Source: Micavibrio_A sp964539025 | GTDB lineage: Bacteria > Pseudomonadota > Alphaproteobacteria > Micavibrionales > Micavibrionaceae | NCBI GenBank assembly: GCA_964539025.1 | Contig: CAZIFA010000010.1 | Location: 1 to 64,000 of the forward strand | Reading direction: 5' to 3' | DNA: 64,000 bases | In this document: piece by piece, positions 7,953 through 17,517 of the stretch | Layout: each line of letters starts with the position of its first letter | Position numbering within the stretch: the first letter of the stretch is position 1 | Notes under the pieces: generated by a model | What the model saw: only the letters and a program-made list of their open reading frames with translations | Database searches by the model: none | Told to the model about the DNA's origin: nothing | Position numbers and translations under genes: made by a program

Positions 7953-9179
7953 CTATTCTTGCAGATGCTTGTTTTTATTACACGAGGTGTGGCTTTCATG
8001 CAACGGTGGGGCCTGATTGCTCCACACCCCGATCATCAGCAACAATAGACCAAAATCGAGCGATTTGTGCGAGGCGTAGAGGAAGACGGGAATAACCAAT
8101 GGCCAGAACAAAGACAGGCCGCGCACCCTGTCCTGTTGAAATATAAGCATAATTTGATAAAGCGCGCTGACCACGAGAATAATGGTCAACAGCAGCAGGA
8201 CAATCCCGCCCTTGAGCGCCATGGTGGTCAAAAGACTGTGGGTATAATTAACATCGAGACCGCCGACCGCAGGTGAGGCAAAGACCGATCCCCAACCAAG
8301 TCCGATTAACAAAGCGGCAGGGTTTGATGTCATCAGCATATCGAACACGGCCTGCGCTTCTTGCAGGCGCATGTTGAGGCCGACTTCGGCGGTCTTCGTC
8401 GCCATTGCCTGCAATGCATCGGCGACCAGCGGATAGATCGCAACGGCAAGTGCGCCAGTGAGCATAAGCGGAAGGAATACGCGCCGGGGCGTTTTCACCA
8501 GAGTAACCAGCGCGAGCACAAGCCATGTGAGAAAGATCGCGCTCACCGTCGCACGCTGCACATCCAAAAGCATGGCCGCGACCAGAATGCCCAATCCCGC
8601 AAGGCAAACGAGAACATGAAATATTTGTGCCCGCGATATGGATTCCAGAGCGCACCACAACGACGCTGCGAAATACACGCCGGCGAACAGCGCAAGCGGC
8701 GAGTTGGAAAGATACAAAAGCTCGCCCTGTGGAATCCAGACATTGAACGCGGGGATCAGCGTGCGCAGAGAAAAAACAATGCCTGCACCGATCAGAAGGC
8801 GGCACAATATCGTGGCAGCCTGCGGATAATCCTTGAATCTATCGGCAAGAAAAAGCGGCAACCCCAAAAACGCAAACGCCAGAAGATCGCGCAGGATCAG
8901 CATATGATCATTGCCGAAATATACGCCCGCTATGGTCGGAAGGATCAGACCTGCTAGAAACAATATCTGCAAGGATTTCAAAAAACCGTTGCGGCCACGC
9001 CTTAAATCGACCGATCCGGATATTCCCACGGCACCGATGGAAAGGATCAAAAGCCCACCCACCACAGCCTCCACGAAACCCGGATTATCCGGCGTCGGCG
9101 AACCGAACAATGCATAGACGCCGATCGCCAGAAATAAAAAGACGATGGATGCGGGCAATCGGGTGGCAGTACTTTCCAT
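7953..9179 (-). CDS. O-antigen polymerase/ligase-like membrane protein (Wzy/WaaL type)
   Basis: 408 residues with about ten to twelve hydrophobic segments from residue 10 onward, and a large periplasmic loop containing MRLQEAQAVFDMLMTSNPAALLIGLGWGS, the Wzy_C type of motif, then NYTHSLL. Such proteins either polymerise O units or ligate chains to lipid A-core. With a Wzz homologue two genes downstream I favour the polymerase role, but sequence alone does not separate them. It is first in the minus-strand operon 9179-5079. A second, longer homologue lies at 35424. Confidence 0.83.
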   Translation of the reverse strand: MESTATRLPASIVFLFLAIGVYALFGSPTPDNPGFVEAVVGGLLILSIGAVGISGSVDLRRGRNGFLKSLQILFLAGLILPTIAGVYFGNDHMLILRDLLAFAFLGLPLFLADRFKDYPQAATILCRLLIGAGIVFSLRTLIPAFNVWIPQGELLYLSNSPLALFAGVYFAASLWCALESISRAQIFHVLVCLAGLGILVAAMLLDVQRATVSAIFLTWLVLALVTLVKTPRRVFLPLMLTGALAVAIYPLVADALQAMATKTAEVGLNMRLQEAQAVFDMLMTSNPAALLIGLGWGSVFASPAVGGLDVNYTHSLLTTMALKGGIVLLLLTIILVVSALYQIMLIFQQDRVRGLSLFWPLVIPVFLYASHKSLDFGLLLLMIGVWSNQAPPLHESHTSCNKNKHLQE

Positions 9180-9222
9180 GCCCTAGAGCAACAGAAATAC
9201 CTCGCTATCGCAAGACGGGATT

Positions 9223-9813
9223 TTATTCGTCGAGACTGAACAGGCGCGGAGGTTCCGTCAGGGGATTGTTCAACTGCCTGTAGATCACGCGTTTTTTGGT
9301 TGGCACAGGTTTTTCCTGCTGACCTGTCGCGTTGGCGTAAAGCTGGCTGAACGCATTGCCCTGATACATGGAAGCGCCGTTATTTTGCAGCTGCTGTTGC
9401 TGCTGGTATCCCGGCATGACCGGCACAAAACCCTGCACAGGCTGGAACGCCGACATATCGCGCGGCAGGGCACCACCTTGAATCTGGTTCATCGGCGTGG
9501 CTGCGTAACCATTTGTGGCAGGCGTGCCGAAATTATTATAGGGCTGTGGTTGATTGCCATAGCTGTAAGAAGGAGCGTTTTTGCCCGCGATCATCTGTTG
9601 CATCGGCAGCAGAGGAACATTACTGCCGTTATTATAAACCGGGGCGGTGCCGTTGTTCTGCGGAACGTAATACGCCGTGCCCGTGCCTGTATTATAAACA
9701 GGAGCGGCGGAATAGCCGTATCCTCCCTGCTGCGTTTGCGTGTTCTGGGCCAGCGTCGGGGCGGTTCCAGCCAGCAAAAGTCCTATAACGGCCAAAGACA
9801 ATTTAAAACGCAT
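9223..9813 (-). CDS. secreted Q/N/Y/G-rich low-complexity protein
   Basis: 196 residues from the ATG at 9813, preceded by an excellent AGGAGG. Signal peptide FKLSLAVIGLLLAGTAPTLAQ, then a region dominated by Gln, Asn, Tyr, Gly and Pro with repeated APVYN(N/T)G units and a run of five Gln. The C-terminus is less repetitive (KKRVIYRQLNNPLTEPPRLFSLDE). No family recognised. It sits directly upstream of the polysaccharide operon on the same strand, so a surface or matrix role is plausible but inferred. Confidence 0.8.
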   Translation of the reverse strand: MRFKLSLAVIGLLLAGTAPTLAQNTQTQQGGYGYSAAPVYNTGTGTAYYVPQNNGTAPVYNNGSNVPLLPMQQMIAGKNAPSYSYGNQPQPYNNFGTPATNGYAATPMNQIQGGALPRDMSAFQPVQGFVPVMPGYQQQQQLQNNGASMYQGNAFSQLYANATGQQEKPVPTKKRVIYRQLNNPLTEPPRLFSLDE

Positions 9814-10032
9814 GGAACCTCCTGATTTTGCTGATTCCACTCTATCACAAAGGGCCGTTTACCGCCAAAAAGCCTTTACCGCTTACCCTTTTAAAATTTA
9901 TTGCGATAATCCCTTAAAAACCCCGATTTTTAACCCTTCTTTAAAGCTTTGAACTCATAGTAAATTTGCAATTTCGTAAAATAATAGCGGATACTGGGTT
10001 AAAACCGCTGTTGGACAAAAGGAGTGTGACCC

Positions 10033-10692
10033 ATGAAGGTAGATGTAAAAGATCTCCTGAAGAGCGCAGGATTGGAAGACGAGGCCTTTTACCCCGGTAA
10101 AAGGGTCGTAAAGAAATTCATCCAGCACGGCGAACATAAAAGTCACTGCTGGGTCATGGACTGGCATGACAATGTCGTACACGCCGAACTGAAGGCGGGT
10201 ATGAACGGCACCACGCTGGATGCAAAAGAACTGCGCAAATTTCCGGTCAGCTTTCAGGCACGCACCTATCTCGACATCGAGATGGACGAAGAAGAAAAAG
10301 ACGATGATGAGGATGATGGCGAAGGCTCGAAAGGCAAATCCGGTGGCGGCGGTAAAAAGCCCGCCGTGCATTTGCAAGACAGCGATCTGTCCTCCATGGG
10401 CGCGTTTGCCAAGATGGCAGAAGGCATGGTCGACACGCTCGGCGATATTAAAAAATTTGTGATCATGGGCAAAGAGATTGCCAAAGAGGGCTATGCACAG
10501 GCTCTGGAAAATCTCAAAGTCCAGCTCGCGCAGACGAAAGTCATGGCGATGGATCTGATGAAGGACGTCGCAGACATCATTCACAAAGCCACACCCGGCG
10601 GCGGCCTCGAAGCCCGCGGCGATGAGACGATCAAATATAGATACGACGCCGAAAAAACGGCGCCGATGTTCGGGGGCTTAACGCCAAGTTAA
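10033..10692 (+). CDS. unknown protein with acidic/glycine linker
   Basis: 219 residues; the ATG has AAAGGAG eight bases upstream. Three parts are visible: an N-terminal globular region (1-82) with HKSHCWVMDWHDNVVHAELKAG; a linker (83-112) of Asp/Glu followed by GKSGGGGKK; and a helical C-terminal region (115-195) rich in Met, Ala and Lys. No signal peptide or membrane helix. I do not recognise a family. It is a single-gene unit, closed by a strong terminator at 10736 and preceded by the divergent secreted-protein gene at 9813. Confidence 0.8.
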   Translation: MKVDVKDLLKSAGLEDEAFYPGKRVVKKFIQHGEHKSHCWVMDWHDNVVHAELKAGMNGTTLDAKELRKFPVSFQARTYLDIEMDEEEKDDDEDDGEGSKGKSGGGGKKPAVHLQDSDLSSMGAFAKMAEGMVDTLGDIKKFVIMGKEIAKEGYAQALENLKVQLAQTKVMAMDLMKDVADIIHKATPGGGLEARGDETIKYRYDAEKTAPMFGGLTPS

Positions 10693-10735
10693 CGCAACCG
10701 GACAAAATATGCTGCAAAGCAAGGCATAAGTATTT

Positions 10736-10763
10736 CCCCCCGCCAAAAACGGGGGGATTTTTT
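10736..10763 (+). terminator. intrinsic terminator
   Basis: CCCCCCG (10736-10742) pairs with CGGGGGG (10750-10756) around a CCAAAAA loop and is followed by ATTTTTT. It ends the 10033-10692 transcript. Confidence 0.9.
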
Positions 10764-10849
10764 ATGTTATCCCAGCCCGCCACAAAAAAGCCGCTGATTT
10801 TTATGATACTGGCCCTATACTCTTCTCCCGAGGGATTTTGCGTGGTGGT

Positions 10850-11587
10850 ATGGAATCTAATTTAAACGGTAGTAACAACGATAATAAACGGCCCGATGAC
10901 AAGATCGTGGTTCTTCCTTCTCTGGCCGAACGCGATAAGATGCGGCGCGAAAAGGAAAAGCTGGAGCGAAAGCTCGCAAGCGCGGCGGAACCGATGATCA
11001 ACATGCCCCCCGTGACCAAATATCTTCTGGGCATTATGCTCGGTATGTATTTCCTGACAGGCGTTATCCTCTCGCCAGAGCAATCAGATTGGGTGATCGG
11101 TGAATTCGGATTTATTCCCGAACGATTCAATAACGGCGAATTCGATCCATTCATGATCGTCAGTCCCCTCACCCACATGCTGCTTCATGGCGGGTGGATG
11201 CATGTAACGCTCAATCTTTTCATGCTGGCAGCCTTCGGCAGCGGCGTCGAACGCTGGCTAGGCCCAAAGCGCACACTGATCCTGTTCATCGCCAGCGGAC
11301 TATTCGGTGCGGCGGCGCATTATCTTCTCAACACCACATCAGCCTATCCCATGATCGGCGCGTCGGGGGGCTTAAGCGGTCTGTTCGCAGGCGCAATCGT
11401 CATGCTCAATCGCGGCCAGCGGGAGATGGGCGGTAAGTTCGGCATCCTGCCCTTTGCGCTGCTCTGGATAGGCCTGTCTATAGGTTTTGGCATGCTGGGC
11501 GGACCGGATGGCAGCATGATCGCCTGGGCCGCGCATGTCGGTGGCTTCTTAGGCGGCTTCCTTATCTTGAAACTGATGTGGGTGTGA
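10850..11587 (+). CDS. rhomboid family intramembrane serine protease
   Basis: About 245 residues. After a charged cytoplasmic N-terminus (1-50) come six hydrophobic segments. The catalytic serine lies in GASGGLSG and the catalytic histidine in AHVGGFLGG, with HMLLHGGWMHVTLNLFML between TM1 and TM2 as in active rhomboids. It cleaves membrane proteins within the bilayer; its substrate is unknown. The ATG at 10850 is given; a TTG at 10838 with GAGGGA just upstream is a real alternative. The stop abuts the end of the convergent hemY gene. Confidence 0.93.
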   Translation: MESNLNGSNNDNKRPDDKIVVLPSLAERDKMRREKEKLERKLASAAEPMINMPPVTKYLLGIMLGMYFLTGVILSPEQSDWVIGEFGFIPERFNNGEFDPFMIVSPLTHMLLHGGWMHVTLNLFMLAAFGSGVERWLGPKRTLILFIASGLFGAAAHYLLNTTSAYPMIGASGGLSGLFAGAIVMLNRGQREMGGKFGILPFALLWIGLSIGFGMLGGPDGSMIAWAAHVGGFLGGFLILKLMWV

Positions 11588-12979
11588 TCAGGCTTTTTCG
11601 ATCATCAGCGGGTCTTTCCAATCAGAAAGCGTAGATTTTACCGCGTTGAAATTTTGCGCCAGCGGGTGGCCCCATTGAATTGTATTAAACGATCCGTGCG
11701 GCTGAGCCACCGGCGACCAGCGATCATAGATATGCCCTGTCAGTGTGCAATACCACACAGCATCCGGCGCAGCGCTGGCGGCCTTTTCCAGCCACGTGCG
11801 CGCGCCAGCAGAGTTATGCGCCGATTGTTCCTCAAGATCCGCACGCGTGCGGTAAACCAGCGCGGTACGGCGTAGATTTTCAGCAACGGTCAGATAGGCT
11901 TTCGCCTCTCCCCAAAGTCCTGCATCCATCGCAACTTTCGCGGCGGCGAGCTGGCCATCGGCGGAATCGGGTTTGATTGCTACCAATTTTTCGAACCAGC
12001 GCAGGCGGCGCATCTGATCGGTGGATTTTACCTCCGGTGCGATCCGGTCCCATAGAACAATCAAATCCGGATGCGGATTGGTTTTCCACGCGCGTTCAAC
12101 CAGCGAGCCAACCTTGCCGTTCTTGCCCTTGGCTAGATAGTGTTCGGACAGTTTGATAACAGCGGGCGAAAAATCAGGCGCGAGTTTTACAGCGCGTTCG
12201 ATCTTTTTCAAACTCCCCACTTCGTTACCTGACAAACGATCCTGTTCCGCCTGAAGCAGCAGCAAAGCAACTTCGTCTTTTCTCGCGTGATTGTCATCGA
12301 TGGCACGCGCTTTTTTAACGCGCTCCAGCAACCGGAATGCTTCGTTCCAATGCTGATTTTGTAATTCAAGGTCATAGACAGATTTTAAAATCCACGGCTG
12401 TTTGGGATTTTGTTCCAGTGCGGTCTTCGCGTAGCCCAGCGCCTTGAGCGTATCACCCTCATCAAGCGAAGATTTCAAAAGACCACGAATACCGAAGAAA
12501 GCGGCGTCTCTGTCACCGAGCAGTTTTTCAAAGGACTGGCGTGCGGCGCCTTCTTCACCGCGTAATCTTGCCGCCTGCGCCTCAAGCAGCAACGGCAGAC
12601 CGCGCTCATCAGGCAATAAATGGCGCACTTCTTTGGCGTAATGCGTGGCTTTTTTTGCATCGCCCGCCGCAATGGCGACAAAACCGCGTGTCAGAGATTG
12701 AAACCCTTTCGCCCGTGCGCGGTCTTTGCGGTGACGGGAAAATCCCCGGGGCATTGATACGATTACGCCGAACAGGCGAAATAGCCCGACCGTGACAATC
12801 GTGAACAAAGCGAGGAAGAGAAGGAAAATACCAAGATTGACCGATACGGAATAATCGTTCCACGCAATATCAACCGCGCCCTTTTGCGAAACGATCCAGA
12901 TGGCCGCGCAGACGACGATGGCAAGCTGACAAAAGAACCACAGGGCGCGTAACACCGGAAAAAACAGCCTTTCGATCAT
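11588..12979 (-). CDS. hemY: HemY-like TPR membrane protein
   Basis: 463 residues: two N-terminal membrane segments (about 8-30 and 45-72), a basic stretch RGFSRHRKDRARAKGF, then a tetratricopeptide-like array to about residue 400. This layout is the proteobacterial HemY N-domain protein (unrelated to protoporphyrinogen oxidase), normally found in porphyrin operons with an unclear role. It is last in the run hemC-hemD-mitofilin-like-hemY, 36 bases after the previous gene. The C-terminal QPHGSFNTIQWGHP segment is typical of the alphaproteobacterial form. Confidence 0.88.
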   Translation of the reverse strand: MIERLFFPVLRALWFFCQLAIVVCAAIWIVSQKGAVDIAWNDYSVSVNLGIFLLFLALFTIVTVGLFRLFGVIVSMPRGFSRHRKDRARAKGFQSLTRGFVAIAAGDAKKATHYAKEVRHLLPDERGLPLLLEAQAARLRGEEGAARQSFEKLLGDRDAAFFGIRGLLKSSLDEGDTLKALGYAKTALEQNPKQPWILKSVYDLELQNQHWNEAFRLLERVKKARAIDDNHARKDEVALLLLQAEQDRLSGNEVGSLKKIERAVKLAPDFSPAVIKLSEHYLAKGKNGKVGSLVERAWKTNPHPDLIVLWDRIAPEVKSTDQMRRLRWFEKLVAIKPDSADGQLAAAKVAMDAGLWGEAKAYLTVAENLRRTALVYRTRADLEEQSAHNSAGARTWLEKAASAAPDAVWYCTLTGHIYDRWSPVAQPHGSFNTIQWGHPLAQNFNAVKSTLSDWKDPLMIEKA

Positions 12980-13015
12980 GCGTCGGTTAGGGGTTTTTAA
13001 AGCACCCCTATCCTA

Positions 13016-14704
13016 TCACTCGGGTTGGCCGGAGGAAAACCCTTTAAATCCTTTGGGCGATGGAAGAACGGCAAAACCCGAGGCTTCATCCTTCACAACG
13101 CCCTGCCCGGGCATAGCGTTCTGGATGTTGGTCGTAATGTTGTTAAGCGTGTTGGTACCGCTCGCGGCATTGATGTTCGTACCAACATTGGCGACGATCA
13201 TCGTGCGCAGCATATTCTGAATCTGGTCGGCCAGAATGGTGGCCTGTGCCTGATCGATAAAAGGCTGCGCTTGTGTTTTAGCATTGCCGTCCAGCGTATT
13301 CAGCGTGGCGATTGCACCTTGTACATCGCCGCGATCAAGCTGGTCCTGCGCTTGCGCAACGGCTTTTTGCGTCGGCGTGCCGCCGACCAATTCACCGTCT
13401 TTTTTGATATTCATGATCTGGGTCAAGCGCACTTTGGCTTTTTCAGTGACGGAAACATCTTCGCCTTTAAGCGAGGAAAATACGATATCACCCGCCATGC
13501 CCTTGAATTCGTTCGACAGGCCCTCGCTGGTCAAAACACCGCCTTTTTCTGCCTGCGGGGCCAGGCGCGTTAATGCGTCCTGCAATTGCGGATCGTCATT
13601 GCCAACCAGTTTTTGCAGCAGCGCCACATCATCGCCGAACGGCGCGTTACGATTTAAAGATTCACGAAGCTGTGAGAAAGCAATCAGGAGCGCCGCCGCC
13701 TTCATATCACTGCCAGATACGCCTTCGAGCGTCTGCCCCAGCGGGCTATTCGGTGTATTTTGCGCCTGCGCCATTCTGGTACTGAGCGAATTTACCTGGC
13801 CATCGAGAGAATCTACGATCTGTGTAAGTTCGGTGATCGACGCGCCCAATTGTTCTTGCCCGGCAATGCTCACTTCAAGATTGCGGATGCGGGCCGTCAT
13901 ATCCTTCATCGCCTGACCACCTTCAGTGTCAGCAAGTTTGGCTTCGATCACCGAGAGACGGTCTGATAACGAACCCGCATCCGTTGCCAGTACGGTTTTG
14001 GAAAGCTGTTTGGCCTCGGCGGCAACTTTCTTCACATCGTTGCTAATGCCATCTGCTTCTTTTTTGAGATTTTCCATTTTGACGCGTATGTCATCGGGCA
14101 CCATATCCTTGATGAATCCAGCACCTTCATTCATGGCCTGAACATCTTTGTCCATCGCGCCGACCTTGCCTTCCAGTCCGGCAATCTGTTCGTCATGTTG
14201 TTCGATTTTCTTTGCGCTCGGCAGCAAGGCCAGTGTCGCAGCGCCACCGACAAGCAGCGCGAAAACCAGTGTCGTCCAAAGGCTCGTGCGCACCGCTTTC
14301 TTTTGCCCCTGTGCTATTGCGGCCATCAATTCTTCGTGCGTTGTATCGATGCGCGGAGACAGAGACGAAGGCATGGGTTTGGATTGCGGACGCAGGATCG
14401 GCTCAACCGTGATCTTGATATCATTATCGTTCGTGGACGCAGCATCAGCCAGCGCGCTTTCGCTGCTCTTGACGTTTATGGCGTTCGTTGGTGAAGAGGC
14501 GAGCAGATCGGACAAATCAATGCTGTTTTCGTTGGCGGCCTTAAGAACATCTTCGCGGCGTGCACCTGGAATGACATCGCGTTTTTTCCAGCCTTGAACG
14601 GTGGTAACAGGCGCACCAACCTTGGCAGCCATCGGACGTATACCCCCGAAACGCTCGATTATCACAGAGGCATTTTTCAGGGCGTCAATGTCTTCCTGGC
14701 TCAT
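13016..14704 (-). CDS. mitofilin (Mic60)-like inner-membrane protein with N-terminal helix-turn-helix
   Basis: 562 residues. By position between hemD and hemY, and by architecture (one membrane segment at about 142-160, a long coiled coil at about 165-320, a helical C-terminal domain), it corresponds to the alphaproteobacterial COG4223/Mic60 homologue that shapes intracytoplasmic membranes. Residues 10-55 (IIERFGGIRPMAAKVGAPVTTVQGWKKRDVIPG) read as a small DNA-binding helix-turn-helix, unusual for this family. A low-complexity Ser/Ala linker joins the two. The C-terminal mitofilin signature is only loosely recognisable by eye. It starts four bases after the hemD stop. Confidence 0.8.
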   Translation of the reverse strand: MSQEDIDALKNASVIIERFGGIRPMAAKVGAPVTTVQGWKKRDVIPGARREDVLKAANENSIDLSDLLASSPTNAINVKSSESALADAASTNDNDIKITVEPILRPQSKPMPSSLSPRIDTTHEELMAAIAQGQKKAVRTSLWTTLVFALLVGGAATLALLPSAKKIEQHDEQIAGLEGKVGAMDKDVQAMNEGAGFIKDMVPDDIRVKMENLKKEADGISNDVKKVAAEAKQLSKTVLATDAGSLSDRLSVIEAKLADTEGGQAMKDMTARIRNLEVSIAGQEQLGASITELTQIVDSLDGQVNSLSTRMAQAQNTPNSPLGQTLEGVSGSDMKAAALLIAFSQLRESLNRNAPFGDDVALLQKLVGNDDPQLQDALTRLAPQAEKGGVLTSEGLSNEFKGMAGDIVFSSLKGEDVSVTEKAKVRLTQIMNIKKDGELVGGTPTQKAVAQAQDQLDRGDVQGAIATLNTLDGNAKTQAQPFIDQAQATILADQIQNMLRTMIVANVGTNINAASGTNTLNNITTNIQNAMPGQGVVKDEASGFAVLPSPKGFKGFSSGQPE

Positions 14705-14708
14705 CGTC

Positions 14709-15437
14709 TCACAATCCTTGTTTATGTAAATTTTGTAGCAGTTTCATCATACCATAACGGTCCGGTGTGTCGGAAATGACCGCATCGCGGAATGGCAATA
14801 CGGAAACAGACTTTAGCACGGCCGCGCTAATACACAAGGCCCTAATCGTACGCATACGGCTTGCCCGATCATACTGTTCCGCCAGCTCGGTAAAAATTTG
14901 CCCGCCACGGGCTGAAAAGAACATAATCGCTTCAATTTCACGGCTATCGAGCTTTTTTAAGAGGCGAATGGACAAATTTTGGGCTGGAATGGCCTTATAT
15001 CCGGTCCATTGATGGATACTAACCCCATTTTTGGCAAGATTTGCAGCAAGATCATGTAAAATTTCCTCCCCACGCACGTAAAGTGCGGGAATTAACGAAG
15101 TTCTTAACGGTTCCAGCAGCAATCCGGCCAGATCGTCTACTGTCCCTTGCGCATTTTCTATATTCTCAAAACCAGCCTGACGCGCCTCGTCCGCCGTATT
15201 GCGCCCAACCGCATAAACCTTATTGGTGCGATTATCTGTTTTTCGGGCCACAGCACGAACACCGTTGGCCGAAGTGAAGATGAGCGGCGTTGTATCTTCA
15301 ATTTCCGGCGGATCGTCTTCTACATATTGGATCGACAGGACAGGCTCGACCAGCGGATCGAACCCTAGCGCCGTGATCGCCTCTTCTATCTCCGCGCCGC
15401 CATCGGCGCGCGCCATGACGATGATCTTCGTACTCAT
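14709..15437 (-). CDS. hemD: uroporphyrinogen-III synthase
   Basis: 242 residues. It cyclises hydroxymethylbilane to uroporphyrinogen III. Conservation in HemD is low; recognisable parts are the N-terminal AITALGFDPLVEPVLSIQ, PLIFTSANGVRAV, VYAVGRNTADEARQAGF, and IMFFSARGGQIFTELAEQY. Identity is fixed by position: the start overlaps the hemC stop by 4 bases, as in many proteobacteria. It supplies the enzyme after HemC and is followed by the mitofilin-like gene. Confidence 0.9.
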   Translation of the reverse strand: MSTKIIVMARADGGAEIEEAITALGFDPLVEPVLSIQYVEDDPPEIEDTTPLIFTSANGVRAVARKTDNRTNKVYAVGRNTADEARQAGFENIENAQGTVDDLAGLLLEPLRTSLIPALYVRGEEILHDLAANLAKNGVSIHQWTGYKAIPAQNLSIRLLKKLDSREIEAIMFFSARGGQIFTELAEQYDRASRMRTIRALCISAAVLKSVSVLPFRDAVISDTPDRYGMMKLLQNLHKQGL

Positions 15438-16369
15438 GAAAAAATATCGGGCGGCACGAGAGGTTTGAGTTTGAGTGCCAGTGCGCGACCAAATTCTTCG
15501 GCTTCTTTTTCATTGCGCACGATACCCTTCGCGGAATTCTGATAGACGCGCGTACCATCGCAAGAGGAAACAACAAGATCGAATAACACGGCATCACCTT
15601 CATATCTTGCATAAGCACCGATCGGTGTATGGCATGACCCATCCAACACCTGCAACGCCGCGCGTTCAACGATGCCGCACAATGCAGTGGGTTTATCACT
15701 GATAGCATCGAAAAGCTTACGCGTAGTGACGTCATCAATACGCGTTTCAATGGCAATGATCGCTTGCCCACAGGCTGGAATCATATCTTCCACGGAAACC
15801 GGGTGAATGAAATCACCTTGCAAATTCAATCTTTGTACTCCCGCCAGAGCAAGGAAGGTTGCATCAAACTGCCCATCTTTAAGCTTATCCAAACGAGTCT
15901 GCACGTTGCCGCGGATTGGTGCGACATCAAGATCCGGACGATCTTTAAGAATAAAAGACTGGCGGCGGAGCGAGGATGATCCTACCTTCGCACCTTTCGG
16001 CAATTCAGACATCGATTTGTATTTATGGGAAACAAACGCATCACGCGGATCGCCGCGTTTAAGAACGTGATCGAGCCCAAGCCCCTGGGGCAGGAATGAC
16101 GACATATCCTTCATCGAATGCACGGCGCAGTCTATTTCACCATCCATCAGCGCGCGTTCAATTTCCCGGGCAAATAGGCCTTTACCGCCCTGCGTTTCTG
16201 AAAGCCGTGTTTCGCCATCTTCGGGTTTCCAGTCGCCTGAAGTACGGATGATAACGCGTTCGGTGGCAAGGCCGGGATACGCGGCCGCGAGCGCCGCCTC
16301 CACCAACCCTGTCTGGATCAGGGCCAGCGGCGAGCCGCGCGTTCCTATTTTTAACGATTTCAACGTCAT
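15434..16369 (-). CDS. hemC: porphobilinogen deaminase (hydroxymethylbilane synthase)
   Basis: 311 residues, full length for the family. IGTRGSPLALIQT is the N-terminal signature. CAVHSMKDM, VGSSSLRRQ and IRGNVQTRLDKL hold active-site Arg and Asp residues. DGSCHTPIGAYA carries the cysteine that binds the dipyrromethane cofactor. The enzyme condenses four porphobilinogens. It is first in the minus-strand haem operon and divergent from tsaD, with 65 bases between the starts. Confidence 0.97.
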   Translation of the reverse strand: MTLKSLKIGTRGSPLALIQTGLVEAALAAAYPGLATERVIIRTSGDWKPEDGETRLSETQGGKGLFAREIERALMDGEIDCAVHSMKDMSSFLPQGLGLDHVLKRGDPRDAFVSHKYKSMSELPKGAKVGSSSLRRQSFILKDRPDLDVAPIRGNVQTRLDKLKDGQFDATFLALAGVQRLNLQGDFIHPVSVEDMIPACGQAIIAIETRIDDVTTRKLFDAISDKPTALCGIVERAALQVLDGSCHTPIGAYARYEGDAVLFDLVVSSCDGTRVYQNSAKGIVRNEKEAEEFGRALALKLKPLVPPDIFS

Positions 16370-16434
16370 GGCGCACTATTTAGCAGCCTTCGCCTCTGAT
16401 GACAATAAAGGGCGTGCATGCTAAAACCCCCGCC

Positions 16435-17496
16435 ATGATCGTTCTGGGCATTGAGACATCCTGTGATGAAACCGCTGTCGCGCTGATCCGCGACGACAAG
16501 ACGATTCTGGCCAATATCGTCCTTTCACAACTAAGGGAACATACGGTTTTTGGCGGCGTCGTGCCTGAAATCGGCGCACGCACGCACATGGACCATTTGG
16601 ATTCCCTGATCGAAGCCGCCATGCAGGACGCGAAAATCTCGTTCAAGGATTTATCGGGTGTGGCCGCGACCTGCGGACCGGGACTTATCGGCGGCGTTAT
16701 GGTCGGAATGATGGCGGGCAAGGCCATCGCGGTTGCGCACGATCTTCCCTTCGTCGCCGTCAATCATCTGGAAGCCCATGTTCTAACCCCGCGCCTGACG
16801 CATGATGTAAAGTTCCCCTATCTTGTGCTGCTTGTGTCGGGCGGGCACACACAAATCCTGATTGCGGAAGATGTCGGTGTTTATAAACGCCTAGGCACGA
16901 CACTGGATGATGCGCTGGGTGAATGTTTTGATAAATCGGGTAGAGTGATGGGATTCCCCCACCCAAGCGGTCCGTATGTCGAACGTGCGGCCAATGATTG
17001 CAAAGACCAAAAAGCAGCGCTTAAAAAATTCCCGCTGCCAGTTCCTATGAAAGGACGCGAAGGATGCGATTTTTCTTTCTCCGGTTTGAAAACCGCCGTG
17101 CGTAACCATGTCGAAAAATTACCCGAAGGAAAGCTGGAATATGATGATGTCTGCGCCTTGTGTTTTTCGTTTCAGGAGACGGTCGCGCAGGTAGTGACCG
17201 ATCGTATGACCAACGCTATTGAAATATTTTTCAAAAATTACGGCAACAAAACACAACGTCCGGCGTTGATCGTATCGGGCGGTGTGGCCGCGAATGCGCG
17301 GATTCGCAAGGCTTTGCTCGATTTGTCGGAATCAAACGGGATGGAATTCGTTGCGCCCCCCGTTAAATTATGCTCGGATAACGGCGCGATGATCGCATGG
17401 ACAGGGATAGAACGCTTGATGCGCAACATGACCAACTCACTCGATATTGCCGCTCGCCCTCGCTGGCCGCTCGACGAAACAATTTCACAAAAATAA
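16435..17496 (+). CDS. tsaD: tRNA N6-threonylcarbamoyladenosine transferase
   Basis: About 353 residues from MIVLGIETSCDETAVAL, the family's N-terminus; the frame is open to 16399 but upstream starts lack support. Metal-binding His residues lie in VNHLEAHVL, and LVSGGHTQIL and FSFSGLKTAV are further TsaD signatures. IVSGGVAANARIRKAL and KLCSDNGAMIAW close the ASKHA fold. With TsaB, TsaC and TsaE it makes t6A37 in ANN-decoding tRNAs; those partners are not here. gpsA follows after 21 bases. Confidence 0.96.
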   Translation: MIVLGIETSCDETAVALIRDDKTILANIVLSQLREHTVFGGVVPEIGARTHMDHLDSLIEAAMQDAKISFKDLSGVAATCGPGLIGGVMVGMMAGKAIAVAHDLPFVAVNHLEAHVLTPRLTHDVKFPYLVLLVSGGHTQILIAEDVGVYKRLGTTLDDALGECFDKSGRVMGFPHPSGPYVERAANDCKDQKAALKKFPLPVPMKGREGCDFSFSGLKTAVRNHVEKLPEGKLEYDDVCALCFSFQETVAQVVTDRMTNAIEIFFKNYGNKTQRPALIVSGGVAANARIRKALLDLSESNGMEFVAPPVKLCSDNGAMIAWTGIERLMRNMTNSLDIAARPRWPLDETISQK

Positions 17497-17517
17497 TTTC
17501 TGATTAGAAGGTGTAGA

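Noticed and set aside
8361..8957. 198-codon open frame antisense to the polymerase gene
   Set aside because: Basic, low-quality sequence opposite a clear membrane protein; a shadow of biased codon use.
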